Shown: positions 1 to 7,649, numbered from the stretch's first letter. The stretch is DNA of 64,000 nucleotides from Pseudoalteromonas lipolytica (GCF_900116435.1 NZ_FPAZ01000017.1:1-64000), one strand, 5' to 3'. Notes: a model not told the origin generated them from the sequence alone. Made by a program: numbers and translations.

Positions 1-105
1 TATGACGAAATTGTTGATGAAGTTTCAAAAGCATGGAATCACTTTATTTCAATACCGGAGCGAGTGATGAAGATATGTAATCGGGAATGGATAAAGTTGA
101 TTTAA
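1..105 (+). mobile_element. IS630-family transposase, C-terminal fragment (cut by window edge)
   Basis: Reading frame 1 from the first base encodes 34 residues and then TAA. The peptide carries AWNHFISIPERVMKICNREW, which resembles the C-terminal end of IS630/Tc1-mariner-like DDE transposases, where a W-N followed by P-x-R-V/I and a closing R-x-W is typical. The start and catalytic residues lie outside the window, so intactness cannot be judged. The stop is 8 bases before a GCGGAATGG-TA terminus, as expected at the end of such an element. The family call rests on motif memory. Confidence 0.7.
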
Positions 106-112
106 TCTTTAT

Positions 113-123
113 GCGGAATGGTA
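113..123. repeat. Terminal inverted repeat end of the IS630-type element, with TA target dinucleotide
   Basis: GCGGAATGG at 113-121 is followed by TA at 122-123. IS630-family elements insert at and duplicate TA. The same 12-nt string GCGGAATGGTAT (113-124) recurs at 61190-61201 as the right end of a short non-coding element, which supports reading it as a transposase recognition end. The left end of this copy is outside the window. Confidence 0.6.
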
Positions 124-183
124 TAAGTACGCAGTCTAACAAAATTAACGAAGGGTATTGTGCAATAGGAGGAGTCCATATAA

Positions 184-285
184 GGCACTTGAGTGCCGAA
201 AGTGTCTGATATGCTCTTCACACATAACCAGAGACATTCACGGCTAAAGCCGTTCCTACGCTTTGTAATCACGATGTTCAATCAC
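184..285 (+). repeat. Direct repeat copy 1 with two small palindromes (REP-like)
   Basis: About 100 bp are repeated with only scattered mismatches at 374-475. The copy begins with GGCACTTGAGTGCC, a 6-bp hairpin with a 2-nt loop, and contains CGGCTAAAGCCG followed by TTCCTACG. Read on the minus strand the latter gives CGTAGGAACGGCTTTAGCCG, similar in shape to REP sequences of other gammaproteobacteria (a GTAGGA-type head followed by a short stem). No ORF of note is present. It lies next to the IS remnant. Confidence 0.65.
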
Positions 286-373
286 GCTTTCCATGTTGTT
301 TAATCATGATGACAAGGTTGAAGGCTCTAAAATTGGCTACTTCACTTTACGCTAACCAAATTAGCGCGTAGGT

Positions 374-475
374 GGCACTTGAGTGCCGAAAGAGTCTGAT
401 ATGCCCTTCACACCTAATCACTGATATTCACTGCTAAAGCCGTTCCTACGCTTTATAATCAGATGTTTAATCACG
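374..475 (+). repeat. Direct repeat copy 2 with two small palindromes (REP-like)
   Basis: This copy starts with the same GGCACTTGAGTGCC hairpin and keeps GCTAAAGCCGTTCCTACG, but one base of the second palindrome is changed (CTGCT instead of CGGCT). It lies 190 bp after copy 1 in the same orientation. The 88 bp between copies contain another short stem (CGCTAA/TTAGCG around 350-366). The rest of 476-692 shows only AT-rich leader sequence for the lipoprotein gene at 693. Confidence 0.65.
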
Positions 476-692
476 ATGTACAAATCAAAAGTGAATAGAG
501 TAGTGGGCTCAAATCTTTAAAATAGGCCCACTTTATCAAGCATTCATTCTCATCTATTAATAATGAGTCTTCACTTGGCAAGCTGCCTGACGAATTAGTA
601 CCCTATTTACCCTTTGTTGCAATTTTCATCTTGGTTTAGTACCTGAGCTATGTAAAACTAATCGGGTTTTTAACCACAATCAGGTGACATGA

Positions 693-1625
693 ATGTCTCA
701 AATAAAAGCTTGGAAACTTATTAGCCTGTTTTGTTTGGTAAGCTTGCTTATGGGCTGTGAGTCGAAGGAAGAGCAGCTGAAACAAACAATACAACAATCC
801 ATAGAAAAAGCTGAAGTAGAGTTAAATCAGTTGGGTACTGCGCTTGATAATGGCTCTCTTCGTAATGCGACTTTACTTAAACAGTATGCAAAGGTCCTCA
901 CGGAGCAGCAACCACAACTTTCTGAAATTGCGCGTGTTATTAGCCTTGATGCAACCCGAGAAGGTGCTATTTACAGTGGGCTTAAACAGCGTTTAGCGGA
1001 TGTCAAAGCAACGAGCTTAATTCCGCCTTATGAAGACACCCTTCATCAACTTGATTTAATTCGTGACGCCGCAAAACCGTCTTTATTCCAAGACGCTTTA
1101 ACTGACCCAATAAATATGCTCGCCGATATGTCAAACGGTGCGCTTGCGCGTGTTGGGGCAATTAGTGAGGCTGCAGAAGGTGAAAGCGTAGGAAATCAGC
1201 TTGTTGGCAACCCTAATTACGGCCAATGGCAAACCAATAGTAGCGGCACTAGCTTTTGGGTTTGGTATGGCATGTATCGCATGCTCGGTGATGTGTTTGA
1301 TCGTGTTGAATATGGTCGTTGGAGCCGCAACAGAAAATACAGCTATTACAATGACTATGGCCGTTATCGTTATTCGAGCCCTAAACAAATTAAGGCACAA
1401 CAAACTGTTGAGACACGAACACGCCAGTCTTATCAACGTCAAGGTAAACAATTCACTAGCCCGTATGCAACCAAGCGAAGCGGTGCATCAGGGTTAAGCC
1501 GTAGCAGCTATACGCCGCCACGCACACGTAGTAGCTATGCTTCTAGTAGTAGTTACAGTAAAAGCTCCGGGTCATTACGCAACAGCTCGAGCAGAACATC
1601 ACGTGGCATTAGCCGCGGTAAGTAG
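693..1625 (+). CDS. Lipoprotein at the head of the PspA/DUF350 cluster, Ser/Tyr/Arg-rich tail
   Basis: 310 aa. The N-terminus has a basic region, a hydrophobic stretch and the lipobox LLMGC (Cys22), so the protein should be lipid-anchored. Residues 25-160 look helical and polar. The last third (about 225-310) is low complexity, rich in Ser, Arg and Tyr with few acidic residues. An AGGTG ribosome site lies just upstream. It is followed 30 bp later by the DUF350 gene. In E. coli the comparable yjfIJKLM cluster also contains a lipoprotein (YjfM, DUF1190) with a low-complexity tail; this may be a functional counterpart, but I see no convincing DUF1190 signature. Specific function unknown. Confidence 0.8.
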   Translation: MSQIKAWKLISLFCLVSLLMGCESKEEQLKQTIQQSIEKAEVELNQLGTALDNGSLRNATLLKQYAKVLTEQQPQLSEIARVISLDATREGAIYSGLKQRLADVKATSLIPPYEDTLHQLDLIRDAAKPSLFQDALTDPINMLADMSNGALARVGAISEAAEGESVGNQLVGNPNYGQWQTNSSGTSFWVWYGMYRMLGDVFDRVEYGRWSRNRKYSYYNDYGRYRYSSPKQIKAQQTVETRTRQSYQRQGKQFTSPYATKRSGASGLSRSSYTPPRTRSSYASSSSYSKSSGSLRNSSSRTSRGISRGK

Positions 1626-1655
1626 TGAAAAGAATAACCATCGGAGTTACAACAC

Positions 1656-2555
1656 ATGTATGAATTTAATGGAATAACAACGTGGTCATTGCAAGCTTTA
1701 GCAATCGACTTTGCAATCATTATCGCCTTATTTGTAAGCTTAAAGTTTATTAAAGGCTGGGTATCTAATCTACATGCCAATGATGAGATTACGGAACGTG
1801 ACAATTTTGCGTTTGGTATTAGTTTTGCAGCAGGGCTTGTTGCGTTAGCCATTGTACTTAGCGGTGTGAGCAGTGGTGCATTTGCAGTCAGTTTACAACA
1901 AGAAGCACTACAAATGGTGGGCTATGGTGTAATGGCGATTGCGCTCATTAAGCTTGGTCATTTCTTCCAAGATAAAGTGGCGCTGCGTAAAGTGAGTTTG
2001 CATGACGAAATCGTCAAAGGTAATGCAACAGCTGCACTTATTGATTTTGGACATGTTGTTAGTGTTGCCATTGTTATTCGTTCAGCTTTATTTTGGGTTG
2101 CTACTGAGGGGTGGCATGGTCTTCCGATAGTAATAGCCGCATTTGTGATTGGCAGTATCGCCATGTTGTTGGTGAGCCAATACCGAGTTCAGCTGTTCAA
2201 ACGTACAAATCGCAGTGGTGATTGCTTACAGCAAGCGGTGATTGACGGTAACTTAGCAGTGGGAATTCGTTATGCAGGCTTCTTAGTGGGCAGTGCATTA
2301 GCGCTTACAGCAGCATCAGGCATAGCCCCGTACGCTGCGGATAATATTGGAGCAAGCTTAGGGTATTGGGCATTGAGTGCCGCGCTAAGTATCGTAGCCT
2401 TTATTTTATTGCACTTACTAACGATTAAAATCATTTTAGCAGGGTGTGATATTTCTGATGAAGTTAATCGCCAGAAGAATGTCGGTGTAGCGGCAATTTC
2501 TGCTGCGGTATCATTTGCTATAGGCTCTACCATGGCCACGTTGTTAGGTGCTTAA
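1656..2555 (+). CDS. Double DUF350 (YjfL-like) inner-membrane protein
   Basis: 299 aa, almost entirely hydrophobic helices joined by short polar loops, about 8 predicted membrane segments. The protein reads as two DUF350 units: the first around residues 45-150 begins with ERDNFAFGISFAAG, the second around 180-299 begins with QAVIDGNLAVGIRYAG; both share the N-x-A-x-G-I pattern. YjfL of E. coli has a single shorter unit, so this is a tandem version. DUF350 genes commonly sit beside PspA and polyamine-enzyme genes, as here. An inner-membrane role in envelope stress is an inference from context; the biochemical function is not known to me. Confidence 0.85.
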   Translation: MYEFNGITTWSLQALAIDFAIIIALFVSLKFIKGWVSNLHANDEITERDNFAFGISFAAGLVALAIVLSGVSSGAFAVSLQQEALQMVGYGVMAIALIKLGHFFQDKVALRKVSLHDEIVKGNATAALIDFGHVVSVAIVIRSALFWVATEGWHGLPIVIAAFVIGSIAMLLVSQYRVQLFKRTNRSGDCLQQAVIDGNLAVGIRYAGFLVGSALALTAASGIAPYAADNIGASLGYWALSAALSIVAFILLHLLTIKIILAGCDISDEVNRQKNVGVAAISAAVSFAIGSTMATLLGA

Positions 2556-2559
2556 TTAA

Positions 2560-4281
2560 GTGTCTCATACAGCGGCTTCGCCAAGTAGAGCCTCTCTACT
2601 TGGTCATGATTTTTTATTAATTACTGTGATGGCCGTACTCGCTGGGTGCGGCCTAATTTATGAATATCTACTATCGCATTATGCTGGGCGTGTTCTTGGC
2701 TCTGTTGAGAGCGCCATTTATGCCATGATAGGCACAATGATCGTGGCAATGGGGATCGGGGCATTTTTAGCACGTTGGTTTAAAGACGCATTTACTGCAT
2801 TTGCATGGCTTGAAAGTATCATTGCTTTAGTCGGTATGGGTTGTATTTTAGCAATTGCCAGTGTGATAGCTGTTAGTTATTCATTGCCTCATCTCTTCTC
2901 TAGCATCTTTAACTTACCAGCAGATACCGTACTGGATGGCTATGTATTTGAAAAGCTACAAGAGTGGTCGCGTTTTTTACCTTATGTGTTTGGTCTGTTG
3001 CTTGGGCTTTTAATCGGTATGGAAATCCCGTTAATAGCACGTATTCGTCAGCAAGTTTATGGCCGCTTTTTAGAGAATAACGCGGGTACAATTTACGGTG
3101 CTGATTATATTGGCGCTGGGGTCGGTGCTGCAATTTGGGTGAGTATTATGCTTGCAATGCCAATCATGCAGGCTGCTGCTTGGACGGCATTGTTTAATAT
3201 TATTGCCGGGCTGATCTTTTTATGGCGTTACCATCAACACGTGCGTTTTGCGAAGGTGTTATTAATGTGTCACGTGTTGCTATTAGTATTTTTCGCTTTT
3301 GTGTTAGTGCTTGGTACGAGCTGGATGAAAAATCTTAGTAACGTTTTATATAAAGATAAAGTTATCTACTCGCAAGCAACTAAGTATCAGCACTTGGTGT
3401 TAACCGAGCGTTTGAGTCGCAATCAGCCAACTGCGATCACAGATTTATACCTCAATGGTCGTTTGCAATTTTCAAGCGTTGATGAGCAAATTTATCATTC
3501 GATGCTGGTGTATCCTGCGATGCTAGCTTCAAATCGCCATGACCGTGTGTTAATTATAGGCGGCGGTGATGGGTTGGCGCTTCGCGATGTTTTGAAGTGG
3601 CCAGTAAAGCATGTCACCTTGGTTGACTTAGATGGTCAGCTGTTAAACTTATTTGGTAATGATGTGGGCGACTATGATGCGCCAGAGACTATCAGAAAAC
3701 GCTTAATTGAGCTGAATAATCACTCGATGAGCGATCCTCGAGCACAAATCCGTATTGCAGATGCCTTTTTGGAAGTTGAAGCTATGCTTGCGAAAGGAGA
3801 GCGTTTTGACACCATTTTAATTGACTTACCAGACCCCAATCATCCTGACTTAAACAAATTGTACAGTGATTATTTCTATAATCATGTTCGTCAGTTATTA
3901 GCCCCAGATGGTGCAATGGCAGTGCAGTCAACGTCTCCTTATCACGCCAAAAAGGCGTTCTTAAGCATTGCCAAAACAGTCAGGGCTGCCGGTTTTAATT
4001 ACGTAGAGCAATACCAGCAAAATATCCCTTCATTTGGCCAATGGGGATGGACTATTGCTACCACCACAGGCAAGCCTGCGAGTAGCCGAATTCGCGAAAC
4101 AGACAAATTACCAGTACCTTCTCGCTGGGTAAGTAAAGAGTATTTATTGGCATCTTTTGTTTTTCCGAATCATTATTTTGAACAAGTAAATACAATTGAA
4201 GTCAATAGATTAGGTTCTGGAACTCTGTATGATTATTATCGTCAAGCGTGGCAAGTTGAAACCGAATTGTACAAAAATTGA
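2560..4281 (+). CDS. Membrane-anchored polyamine aminopropyltransferase-like protein
   Basis: 573 aa starting with GTG (SD-like AGGTG 9 nt before). Residues 1-250 form about seven membrane helices. Residues 260-530 form a spermidine-synthase-like Rossmann domain. The nucleotide-binding loop GGGDG is at 334-338, followed by VTLVDLDGQ, and an IDLPDPNHPDLNKLYS segment around 421-436 matches the catalytic D-x-P-D-P region with the following Y-S. Soluble SpeE proteins lack the membrane half. Family knowledge suggests aminopropyl transfer from decarboxylated SAM, but the substrate of membrane-anchored versions is not settled. It starts 5 bp after the DUF350 gene, so the two are very probably cotranscribed. 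Confidence 0.85.
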   Translation: MSHTAASPSRASLLGHDFLLITVMAVLAGCGLIYEYLLSHYAGRVLGSVESAIYAMIGTMIVAMGIGAFLARWFKDAFTAFAWLESIIALVGMGCILAIASVIAVSYSLPHLFSSIFNLPADTVLDGYVFEKLQEWSRFLPYVFGLLLGLLIGMEIPLIARIRQQVYGRFLENNAGTIYGADYIGAGVGAAIWVSIMLAMPIMQAAAWTALFNIIAGLIFLWRYHQHVRFAKVLLMCHVLLLVFFAFVLVLGTSWMKNLSNVLYKDKVIYSQATKYQHLVLTERLSRNQPTAITDLYLNGRLQFSSVDEQIYHSMLVYPAMLASNRHDRVLIIGGGDGLALRDVLKWPVKHVTLVDLDGQLLNLFGNDVGDYDAPETIRKRLIELNNHSMSDPRAQIRIADAFLEVEAMLAKGERFDTILIDLPDPNHPDLNKLYSDYFYNHVRQLLAPDGAMAVQSTSPYHAKKAFLSIAKTVRAAGFNYVEQYQQNIPSFGQWGWTIATTTGKPASSRIRETDKLPVPSRWVSKEYLLASFVFPNHYFEQVNTIEVNRLGSGTLYDYYRQAWQVETELYKN

Positions 4282-4290
4282 TATTTTATA

Positions 4291-4340
4291 GTTGACATAA
4301 TATGTCGGCTATGCAAATCTTAACTCAGACATAATATGTC
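4291..4340 (+). promoter_or_regulatory. Twin 13-bp palindromic operator with overlapping -35-like box
   Basis: GACATAATATGTC occurs at 4294-4306 and again at 4328-4340. Each is a perfect 6-bp inverted repeat around a central A, and the centres are 34 bp apart (about three helical turns). TTGACA at 4292-4297 overlaps the first copy and resembles a -35 box; the -10 candidate near 4315 is poor. The site lies between the aminopropyltransferase-like gene and the DUF2170 gene. I saw no further copy at the other promoters I compared. Binding by a dimeric repressor or activator is inferred from the spacing and symmetry. Confidence 0.65.
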
Positions 4341-4360
4341 AAAACGTAAAAAGGTGAGAC

Positions 4361-4774
4361 ATGGAATTAAATGAACTATCAATCAAACTGGCTTCTTTTG
4401 AAACAGAAGGTGTGAGCTTTGAGTCTTTCTTGATTGCCAACCCAGGCGAACAAGATGTATTGCAAGTTATCGTCGATGGGAATGATGAGTTACCTATCTT
4501 TGTTACGCAAACCGAGGAGCAGCTACTGTGTATTAGCTACTTGTTTGCAGAGGACGAAGTAAAAGCAGATATGCGTGATGAGTTAAACGAAACCTTATTA
4601 CGTTTGAACGTGCCTATTCCATTAAGCGCATTTGCAAAGATTGATGATAAGTACGCTATTTTTGGTGCACTGTCGGTTAATTCATCGTTTGATGATATTA
4701 CCCATGAGCTGGTAACACTCGCTGATAATGCGATTGATGCACTTGAAGCCGTGACGATTTATTTAAACGATTAA
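4361..4774 (+). CDS. DUF2170 family protein (YjfI-like)
   Basis: 137 aa, acidic, soluble, no signal peptide or membrane segment. Size, position directly before a PspA gene, and segments such as LPIFVTQTEEQLLCISYLF and NVPIPLSAFAKIDDKYAIFG fit DUF2170, the family of E. coli YjfI. A good AAGGTGAG ribosome site precedes the ATG. It is the first gene downstream of the twin palindromes, so it probably starts the stress-inducible transcription unit with PspA. Biochemical role unknown. Confidence 0.8.
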   Translation: MELNELSIKLASFETEGVSFESFLIANPGEQDVLQVIVDGNDELPIFVTQTEEQLLCISYLFAEDEVKADMRDELNETLLRLNVPIPLSAFAKIDDKYAIFGALSVNSSFDDITHELVTLADNAIDALEAVTIYLND

Positions 4775-4798
4775 TTAGCAATTTGCGGAGTTAAGATT

Positions 4799-5491
4799 AT
4801 GAGTATTTTAAAGAAACTATTTACAGCTGTACGTGGTGGCGCTCGTGAAGCAGGGCAAGCGATTGTTGATGCAAACGGTATCCGTATCTTCGAACAAGAA
4901 ATTGCTGATGCACAAAACGCGTTACAACGTGCTAAAAAAAGCCTAACAGAAGTGATGGCAAAAGAGATGCAAACAAAGCGCAAAATTAGTGCGTTAGATG
5001 CCTCTATTGCTGAACATGAAGCCTATGCAGGCCAAGCGCTTGAAAAAGGCAATGAAGCATTAGCGCTTGAGATTGCTGAGAAAATCGGTGACTTTGAAAC
5101 AGAAAAAGCAGAGCATGAAGGCGTGTTAGCCGGTTTTAGTAATCATATTGTGACACTAAAACAGCAAGTAAAAGAAGCTGAAAAGTCGATTAAAGAGAAC
5201 CAACGTCAATTAACGATGGTTAAGACAACTGAAAGCGTGCAACAAGCAACGATGGCAGTAAACAGCACACTGAATACAAACAGCTCATCAATGACATCAG
5301 CGCGTGAGTCGTTAGAGCGCATTAAACAGCGCCAACAAGACCGTCAAGATCAGCTTGGCGCAGCTAAGCAGTTAGAAGCGGATACGAATGGCGATGATTT
5401 AAAAGCGAAAATGGCTGAAGCGGGTATTGGTGATACTAGCCCTAAAAGTGCAGACATTTTGGCGCGCATTAAAGCTAAGCAAAACAGCTAA
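4799..5491 (+). CDS. PspA/IM30 family protein (YjfJ-like)
   Basis: 230 aa, nearly all alpha-helical coiled coil, with the N-terminal amphipathic start MSILKKLFTAVRGGAREAG and the following DANGIRIFEQEIADA segment typical of PspA/IM30. Family members are ESCRT-III-like membrane-remodelling proteins that polymerise on stressed inner membranes. A GGAG ribosome site lies 24 bp after the DUF2170 stop. No pspBC or pspF is present beside it, so it belongs to the yjf-type PspA contexts rather than to the classical psp operon. A terminator-like hairpin follows the stop codon. Confidence 0.9.
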   Translation: MSILKKLFTAVRGGAREAGQAIVDANGIRIFEQEIADAQNALQRAKKSLTEVMAKEMQTKRKISALDASIAEHEAYAGQALEKGNEALALEIAEKIGDFETEKAEHEGVLAGFSNHIVTLKQQVKEAEKSIKENQRQLTMVKTTESVQQATMAVNSTLNTNSSSMTSARESLERIKQRQQDRQDQLGAAKQLEADTNGDDLKAKMAEAGIGDTSPKSADILARIKAKQNS

Positions 5492-5510
5492 TTTTATTAG
5501 CGGAAAGACA

Positions 5511-5542
5511 AAAGGTAACCCATGCACAGGGTTACCTTTTTT
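5511..5542 (+). terminator. Rho-independent terminator or attenuator after the PspA gene
   Basis: GGTAACCC (5514-5521) pairs perfectly with GGGTTACC (5529-5536) around a 7-nt loop and is followed by six T (5537-5542). The next gene of the cluster starts only 22 nt later with its own AAGGAG, so the hairpin probably lowers rather than blocks downstream transcription. Confidence 0.8.
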
Positions 5543-5563
5543 GCTTCAACAAGGAGTCAGCCA

Positions 5564-6202
5564 ATGTTTAACTTTTTCAAATCTAAAAAAGCCCCAGAGC
5601 GCCAATTAACTGAACCTAGCCAATTACAAGTAGGTGATATGCTGAGCGTGATTGATTCGTTTGCTTATCCAAACTGGTTAAAGGGGCAGACATTACGTGT
5701 TATTGATGTACAAACGTATCAGTACCAACGCAGTGCTGAGTATGAGCTCGTTCTTGAGAGTGAATCGGGCCAAGTGGTGTTCTTGCAAATTGAATCTGAT
5801 GATGGTGAGCAATGGGCAAACTTCGCGATTAAAATTCAACGCGATGATGTAGACGAAATATTTACGCTTGATGAGTTTGCACGTATCTTCGATGAAGATG
5901 AGTTAACCACAATTAGCGTGCAAAACACCCCTGAACGTTTTAGCCACTTTTTAGCTAAGAGCTACAAGCAAACTGAAGCGCCTTATGTATGTTATTTCCA
6001 TAATAAAGATTATCGCAATAAACCATTACCTCGCTACGAAGATGAAGGCGGTGAACCATGCGAAATGATTTGTTTAAGCTCGGATGACGAGAGTTATGGC
6101 TTGAACATAGAAATTTGGGAAGGTGGTGAAACCGAGGTATCACTCACGCTAACACGCCCGATTAGTGATATTGTTGATTTATTTCCTGGGGATGCCAAGT
6201 GA
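5564..6202 (+). CDS. Cytosolic partner protein of the PspA cluster (YjfK position)
   Basis: 212 aa, acidic, no membrane segment. It starts with MFNFFKSKKAPERQ. I chose the ATG at 5564 because AAGGAG lies 8 nt before it, while an earlier in-frame ATG at 5522 is inside the terminator loop. The N-terminal part (about 20-110) looks beta-rich (GDMLSVIDSFAYPNW, YELVLESESGQVVFLQIE). The position after PspA corresponds to E. coli yjfK (DUF2491); DUF4178 is an alternative, and I cannot decide between them by eye. It overlaps the next start by 4 nt (GTGA), indicating translational coupling. Confidence 0.75.
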   Translation: MFNFFKSKKAPERQLTEPSQLQVGDMLSVIDSFAYPNWLKGQTLRVIDVQTYQYQRSAEYELVLESESGQVVFLQIESDDGEQWANFAIKIQRDDVDEIFTLDEFARIFDEDELTTISVQNTPERFSHFLAKSYKQTEAPYVCYFHNKDYRNKPLPRYEDEGGEPCEMICLSSDDESYGLNIEIWEGGETEVSLTLTRPISDIVDLFPGDAK

Positions 6203-6516
6203 GTGATGCAAAAGCAAAATGGCAGCGTCAGGAGCAAGCGGTTCGTGCCACGCAAATGGCGTTTGATCTAAGCAGTGAAGTACAAAAATCAATTAAAAAG
6301 CAAGCAATTGATCAAGAACTGACCCCATCAGATATGATTCGGAAAATTCTTGAGCTCGACGTTAAGTCTAAAAAAACCAGACAACGCTTATCGTTTAATT
6401 TAAATGACGAAGAAATTGCTCTGTTAGCTGCGCGTTTTGGTGTTGATGCAGATGATAAACGTGCGGTAAAGCAGCGAGTTGCAGAGCTATTGATTGCCCA
6501 CAGCCAACGTAAATAA
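6199..6516 (+). CDS. Small protein with two possible ribbon-helix-helix motifs
   Basis: 105 aa, basic, GTG start overlapping the upstream stop by 4 nt. AFDLSSEVQKSIKKQA followed by LTPSDMIRKILEL has the strand-helix-helix rhythm of ribbon-helix-helix DNA-binding proteins. A second, weaker copy follows from RLSFNLNDEEIALLAARFG to VKQRVAELL. If correct, this would be a tandem RHH protein able to bind palindromes such as those at 4294 and 4328. This is pattern inference; an anti-sigma-like or purely structural role cannot be excluded. Confidence 0.6.
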   Translation: MSDAKAKWQRQEQAVRATQMAFDLSSEVQKSIKKQAIDQELTPSDMIRKILELDVKSKKTRQRLSFNLNDEEIALLAARFGVDADDKRAVKQRVAELLIAHSQRK

Positions 6517-6588
6517 GGGGTGTAGTTTTGCCTTTGTGACATTAAGCCCTTACACTGAGGGGGAGATGTTTTAAAGAAGTGGCGTGTT

Positions 6589-6774
6589 GTGGATATTATT
6601 TTAATTGCGTATTTAGTTATTTTTGCATTATTTGGCACCGCCGCAAGTTACTTTGTGCGTTACATTTATGCTTACTGGGTGCACAACACGATGCATGTGC
6701 ACTACATCTATAAGGCCGGAGTGTGTATCATCAGTGTGGTGATTGTATCCGGCCTTATGACATTATTTACTTAA
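6589..6774 (+). CDS. Small two-helix membrane protein
   Basis: 61 aa with a GTG start. Two hydrophobic helices (about residues 3-25 and 42-60) flank a His/Tyr-rich loop (YIYAYWVHNTMHVHYIY). It is the last gene of the PspA-type cluster on the plus strand and its stop overlaps the convergent lipoprotein gene by 8 bp. No family recognised. Upstream GGGGGAGA could serve as a ribosome site, though at unusual distance. Confidence 0.55.
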   Translation: MDIILIAYLVIFALFGTAASYFVRYIYAYWVHNTMHVHYIYKAGVCIISVVIVSGLMTLFT

Positions 6775-7168
6775 TTTCGATTGCTTGGCATTGCTCTGAA
6801 ATACACAAAGATTGTACAGGCAAAACTGGCGAGCAGTCGTTAACACTTAACGGTTGTTCTGAATCTTTTTCTAATGAAGTGATCTGCTCAGCCAGCTGCT
6901 CGGCCTGCTCTTGTGGGGTGTTTAGCGTTGAATAAACCACATAGCGGCTTGGGCCACCACATGCGCGCTCACCTACTTCTAACACCTTACACTGGAAGCT
7001 TGCACTGCAACTATTGTTACTTACGATCTCGTCCAGTTGTTCATTTAAATCACTTAAATCAACACCTGTAGAGCCGCCAACAGAGGTGCTCTCACAGCCT
7101 GTTAATGCAAGCGCTGCCAACATCGTTGTGGTGATGAAAAGTTTATTGAAAGTCGATGAACGAACCAT
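6767..7168 (-). CDS. Cys-rich lipoprotein, paralogue of the next upstream gene
   Basis: 133 aa. Signal peptide ends in ALTGC (Cys25), giving a lipid-anchored protein. The core QCKVLEVGERACGGPSRYVV is closely repeated in the neighbouring protein (QCKVLPVGSRACGGPSSYVV), so the two are tandem paralogues. Four to six Cys in the mature part suggest disulfides in the periplasm or at the cell surface. I do not recognise a named domain. The genes lie 13 bp apart in the same direction and are probably cotranscribed. Confidence 0.75.
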   Translation of the reverse strand: MVRSSTFNKLFITTTMLAALALTGCESTSVGGSTGVDLSDLNEQLDEIVSNNSCSASFQCKVLEVGERACGGPSRYVVYSTLNTPQEQAEQLAEQITSLEKDSEQPLSVNDCSPVLPVQSLCISEQCQAIEIK

Positions 7169-7181
7169 TATTGCTTATTCC

Positions 7182-7649
7182 TTAGTATACACTTGCCGCT
7201 GAGCCATCGATTTTAACACAAGTATTTGCAGAACACTGTGTGCCTGGTGCCGTTAGATGCTGACAAATACTCATAACGTCATTGGCTGCATTGTATTGGC
7301 TTTCAAGGCTCGTGATTTTTTGAGCTATTTTCTCAACTTCACTGCTATTGGCTGTTTTAGTTGAATACACAACATAGCTGCTTGGGCCACCGCATGCACG
7401 GCTACCAACAGGAAGTACTTTACACTGGCTACTGTTATCGCAGCTTGGGTCTTGAATGAGTTGTTTGAGCTGTTGATGGGCAGCAGTAATTGTTGTTTTT
7501 TCGGGTGCCGACTTGCTGATTTCAACTGCTTGAGGTGCATTTTCAAGTTTACTGGTTGTTGCTTGTAATTCGGTTTGTTTGGTTGTTGCTGCATCAGAGC
7601 ACGCGGTAAGTAGCGCGGGAAATAATACAGCTAAAAGTGAAAAGCGCAT
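7182..7649 (-). CDS. Cys-rich lipoprotein, first of a tandem pair
   Basis: 155 aa from the ATG at 7649. I prefer this over a start 13 codons upstream because MRFSLLAVLFPALLTAC is a compact lipoprotein signal with lipobox LTAC. After a Thr/Ala/Gln-rich linker comes the shared QCKVLPVG-x-RACGGP-x-Y-x-VYST core, then a Cys-containing C-terminus (ICQHL, QCSANTC). Function unknown; the conserved CGGP with paired Cys suggests a small disulfide-stabilised fold. Confidence 0.75.
   Translation of the reverse strand: MRFSLLAVLFPALLTACSDAATTKQTELQATTSKLENAPQAVEISKSAPEKTTITAAHQQLKQLIQDPSCDNSSQCKVLPVGSRACGGPSSYVVYSTKTANSSEVEKIAQKITSLESQYNAANDVMSICQHLTAPGTQCSANTCVKIDGSAASVY

Noticed and set aside
184..475. 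CRISPR array
   Set aside because: Only two long, imperfect repeats exist, with no regular spacers and no cas genes in the window.
5522..5563. ATG at 5522 as start of the YjfK-position gene
   Set aside because: It lies in the loop of a rho-independent terminator and has no ribosome site, while ATG 5564 has AAGGAG at good distance.
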